Source: Corynebacterium renale (GTDB lineage: Bacteria > Actinomycetota > Actinomycetes > Mycobacteriales > Mycobacteriaceae). From it: 64,000 bases of DNA. Each line of letters begins with the position of its first letter. Position 1 is the stretch's first letter. A model generated the notes under the pieces. That model saw only the letters and a list, made by a program, of their open reading frames with translations, made no database searches and was not told where the DNA came from. Shown piece after piece: positions 62,967-64,000 of the stretch. Position numbers and translations under genes: made by a program. The stretch is taken from assembly GCF_002563965.1 (NCBI RefSeq), contig NZ_PDJF01000001.1, positions 930,001 to 994,000 of the forward strand, read 5' to 3'.

Positions 62967-63826
62967 CGGCCCAGCTTGTCGACGGTGGACTCGGCATGGG
63001 TTTCGGCGTGACGTCCACAACAATGCTCATCACGCTCGCCGGTGTGACCCCGGCGGCGGCGTCCGCGATCGTGCACGTCGCCGAACTGGGGACCACTGCG
63101 GTCTCCGGGGCCTCGCACTGGAAATTGGGCAACGTGGAATGGAAAGTGGTGGCGCGCCTAGCGATCCCCGGCGGGATCGGTGCCTTCACCGGGGCGACGC
63201 TGCTCAGCAACGTGGATGCCTCGGCCGCCAAGCCGTGGATGTCCGCCATCCTGATCGGTATCGGGCTGTGCCTGATGGTCCGATTCCTGCGGCCCCGCCG
63301 GCCGTCCGGGCGCAGCCACTCCACCCCGTTTCTGGCCGGGTTGGGGCTCTTCGGGGGCTTTATCGACGCCTCCGGTGGCGGCGGCTGGGGCCCGGTGACC
63401 ACGTCCACGCTGCTGGGCCTGGGGAAGCTGGAGCCGCGCAAAGTCATCGGCACGGTGAACACGGCGGAATGCATCGTGGCGCTCGCCGCGACGCTCGGGT
63501 TCGTCGCCGGGCTGTGGGACGAACTCCTCGACCACTTACCGGCGGTACTGGCTCTGCTCGTCGGTGGCTGTATCGCCGCGCCGATAGCGGCGTGGCTGGT
63601 CAGCCGTATTAACCCGGCCGCTTTGGGGAGTTTCGTGGGGTCGCTGATCGTGGCGCTGAACATTCCGCGCCTGATCGGCGGGCAGTACGCCGCGGTAGCC
63701 GTGGTGGCGGTCCTGGTCATCGGCGTGGTCTTGGCCGTGACGTCCTATAAGCGCTCCCGGTTGCGCATCGTTGCCGAGACCAGCCCGGCACGGGAACCGT
63801 CGCTTGTCAGTGATTCCTTGGTTTAG
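62930..63826 (+). CDS. cysZ: CysZ, TauE/SafE-family sulfate permease
   Basis: 298 residues with about eight helices, of the TauE/SafE (DUF81) family; starts VTLFFISIAGLAAQLVDGGLGMGFG, with the repeated half GGFIDASGGGGWGPV. The C. glutamicum CysZ of the same position imports sulfate. Overlap with cysY implies coupled translation. Two long inverted repeats follow within 160 bases. Confidence 0.9.
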   Translation: MVTLFFISIAGLAAQLVDGGLGMGFGVTSTTMLITLAGVTPAAASAIVHVAELGTTAVSGASHWKLGNVEWKVVARLAIPGGIGAFTGATLLSNVDASAAKPWMSAILIGIGLCLMVRFLRPRRPSGRSHSTPFLAGLGLFGGFIDASGGGGWGPVTTSTLLGLGKLEPRKVIGTVNTAECIVALAATLGFVAGLWDELLDHLPAVLALLVGGCIAAPIAAWLVSRINPAALGSFVGSLIVALNIPRLIGGQYAAVAVVAVLVIGVVLAVTSYKRSRLRIVAETSPAREPSLVSDSLV

Positions 63827-63847
63827 CGCTGTGCTTAAGAGCTAGCC

Positions 63848-63901
63848 TTAATATCCCAGGTCGCTGGCTTCCCCGTGGAGGCGCGCGACCTGGGATATTA
63901 A
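63848..63901. repeat. Inverted repeat downstream of cysZ, 17-bp perfect arms
   Basis: TTAATATCCCAGGTCGC (63848-63864) and its exact complement (63885-63901) with a 20-base loop. There is no T run beyond the natural A/T ends. Likely end of the cys transcript or part of a structured element. Confidence 0.8.
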
Positions 63902-63931
63902 CCGTGGGCGATAATTATGCAGGTTTCCGCC

Positions 63932-63982
63932 AACGCCGAAGGCCCTGCCGAACGTTGCGTGTTCGGCAGGGCCTTCAGCGTT
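63932..63982. repeat. Long hairpin after cysZ, 22-bp arms with one mismatch
   Basis: Arms at 63932-63953 and 63961-63982 match 21 of 22 positions around GAAGGCCCTGCCGAAC with a 7-base loop. Very stable hairpin; no T tail on either side. It lies 30 bases after the preceding repeat, echoing the tandem pair at 1828-2033. Confidence 0.85.
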
Positions 63983-64000
63983 CGCGCTCTAGGTGGTGAG

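Overview
The window is high-GC actinobacterial DNA (roughly 60-65 % GC by eye) and almost certainly comes from a Corynebacterium. It carries corynomycolate genes (two antigen-85-type mycolyltransferases, one with C-terminal LGFP repeats, plus FadD32, Pks13 and an acyl-CoA carboxylase beta subunit), a GTP-type PEP carboxykinase, a cysIXHDNYZ-type sulfate operon and a DtxR-like operator. No insertion sequence, prophage, rRNA or CRISPR array was seen. Gene names below come from protein motifs and from remembered gene order in M. tuberculosis and C. glutamicum; no search was run.

Region 1 (1-14065, plus strand) is the arabinogalactan/mycolate block: the end of AftB, two mycolyltransferases, a DUF732 lipoprotein, an Rv3802c-like cutinase-family enzyme, fadD32, pks13 and accD3. 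Region 2 (14062-20828, minus strand) is an MmpL3-type locus: trmB, a NYN-domain protein, the mycolate exporter CmpL1/MmpL3, a flippase-like membrane protein and DUF3054, plus a YkvI-like transporter and a 31-codon orphan gene. Region 3 (20882-27226) has a membrane protein in the Rv0209 position, a tiny acidic protein, pckG, a DUF222-HNH protein, an M20 amidohydrolase and a YwiC-like protein. Region 4 (27232-40532) follows the M. tuberculosis Rv0224c-Rv0237 order: mtrP-like methyltransferase, GT4 glycosyltransferase, (inserted 5'-nucleotidase and cytochrome b), Rv0226c-like, DUF3068, tmaT-like acyltransferase, aftD, DUF2613, universal stress protein and lpqI. Regions 1, 2 and 4 together cover synthesis, acetylation, export and final transfer of trehalose mycolates and the priming of arabinan that receives them.

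Region 5 (40543-49618) holds a VanW protein, a degenerate J-domain membrane protein, a secreted choice-of-anchor protein, a CadD-like transporter, tRNA-Gly(CCC), dcd, ugd, alaT and small membrane proteins. Region 6 (49706-54137) is a FadR-controlled threonate/erythronate-type catabolic operon (kinase, dehydrogenase, GntP permease) that lacks its aldolase. Region 7 (54183-57132) is an iron/haem surface locus with an HtaA-domain protein behind a DtxR-like box. Region 8 (57492-63826) is the assimilatory sulfate operon; its first gene, cysI, carries a one-base frameshift in this sequence.

The most unusual signal is not a gene. An 11-base motif, GCTTNTCGACG, occurs 30 times in the 64 kb, 15 on each strand, where well under one is expected. 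Other features worth attention are two tandem pairs of long perfect or near-perfect inverted repeats (1828-2033 and 63848-63982), a facing pair of perfect DnaA boxes (25222-25260), the 31-codon gene at 15408 and a 128-bp tail-to-tail coding overlap of tmaT and aftD.
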